Assembly: GCA_902785365.1 (NCBI GenBank)
Contig: CACZYC010000019.1
Location: 1 to 40,216, forward strand
Direction of reading: 5' to 3'
Origin: an uncultured Ruminococcus sp.
GTDB taxonomy: Bacteria > Bacillota > Clostridia > Oscillospirales > Acutalibacteraceae
DNA length: 40,216 nucleotides
Every line of letters starts with the position of its first letter. The first letter of the stretch is position 1. The notes under the pieces were generated by a model that worked only from the letters and a program-made list of their open reading frames with translations, made no database searches and was not told the origin of the DNA. Below, piece after piece: positions 40,214 to 40,216 of the stretch. A program made the translations under genes and the position numbers.

Positions 40214-40216
40214 AAA

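Overview
The window looks like chromosome of a spore-forming, anaerobic, low-to-moderate GC Firmicute of the class Clostridia, most likely a Ruminococcus-type gut bacterium (inference). Pointers are a SipL-SpoIVA-SpoVM spore-coat locus, rubrerythrin, an ECF transporter core, an OadB/OadG sodium-pump pair, a FakA-FakB-PlsY fatty-acid operon, and a lipoprotein alpha-amylase with a CBM26-like starch-binding domain divergent from a cohesin-like secreted protein. The last pair recalls starch specialists such as Ruminococcus bromii, but the sequence alone does not fix the species.

Layout. 1-12,200: a long co-directional run of housekeeping genes (ruvCAB, a rRNA-type methyltransferase, ecfA1-ecfA2-ecfT, truA, a DUF5711-like protein, cvpA, pgsA, a ClpC-like unfoldase with a zinc-finger N-terminus, a phosphoribosyltransferase-like protein). 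12,240-12,790: palindromic repeats and tRNA-Gly(TCC). 12,800-16,020: a cysteine synthesis regulon (cysE plus a lipoprotein gene, an Rrf2 regulator, cysK) with two matching CTAC-N7-GTAG operators and a cysK leader encoding a ten-residue peptide that ends in Cys. 16,030-21,540: tcdA, a transglutaminase lipoprotein, a cohesin/Ig-like protein and an alpha-amylase. 21,540-27,330: a tandem 183-bp repeat array, then a 5.27-kb integrative element bounded by 51-bp direct repeats of the 3' end of tRNA-Ala(GGC). 27,550-32,280: a membrane protein, rubrerythrin and fakA-fakB-plsY. 32,300-36,705: a pseudouridine synthase, then a two-TM miniprotein, spoVM, sipL and spoIVA. 36,730-40,216: oadG-oadB and the start of a capsule/exopolysaccharide locus (Wzz-like adaptor and BY-kinase).

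How parts work together. EcfA1/A2/T energise vitamin uptake by S-components encoded elsewhere. FakA and FakB make acyl-phosphate, which PlsY uses for phospholipid synthesis. CysE makes O-acetylserine, which CysK turns into cysteine, probably under the Rrf2 protein encoded between them. SpoVM, SpoIVA and SipL build the basal layer of the spore coat. The integrative element carries integrase, a divergent repressor/Cro-like switch, a replication initiator with internal iterons and a DnaC-like loader, laid out like lambda O/P, but no capsid or conjugation genes.

The least explained structure is a family of 183-185 bp units lying directly downstream of both tRNA genes. Each unit carries a direct copy of the 3' end of its own tRNA, an inverted copy of that tRNA's T-arm, a long hairpin whose arms co-vary between units, and a terminator. 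The units follow the identity of the neighbouring tRNA (Gly or Ala).
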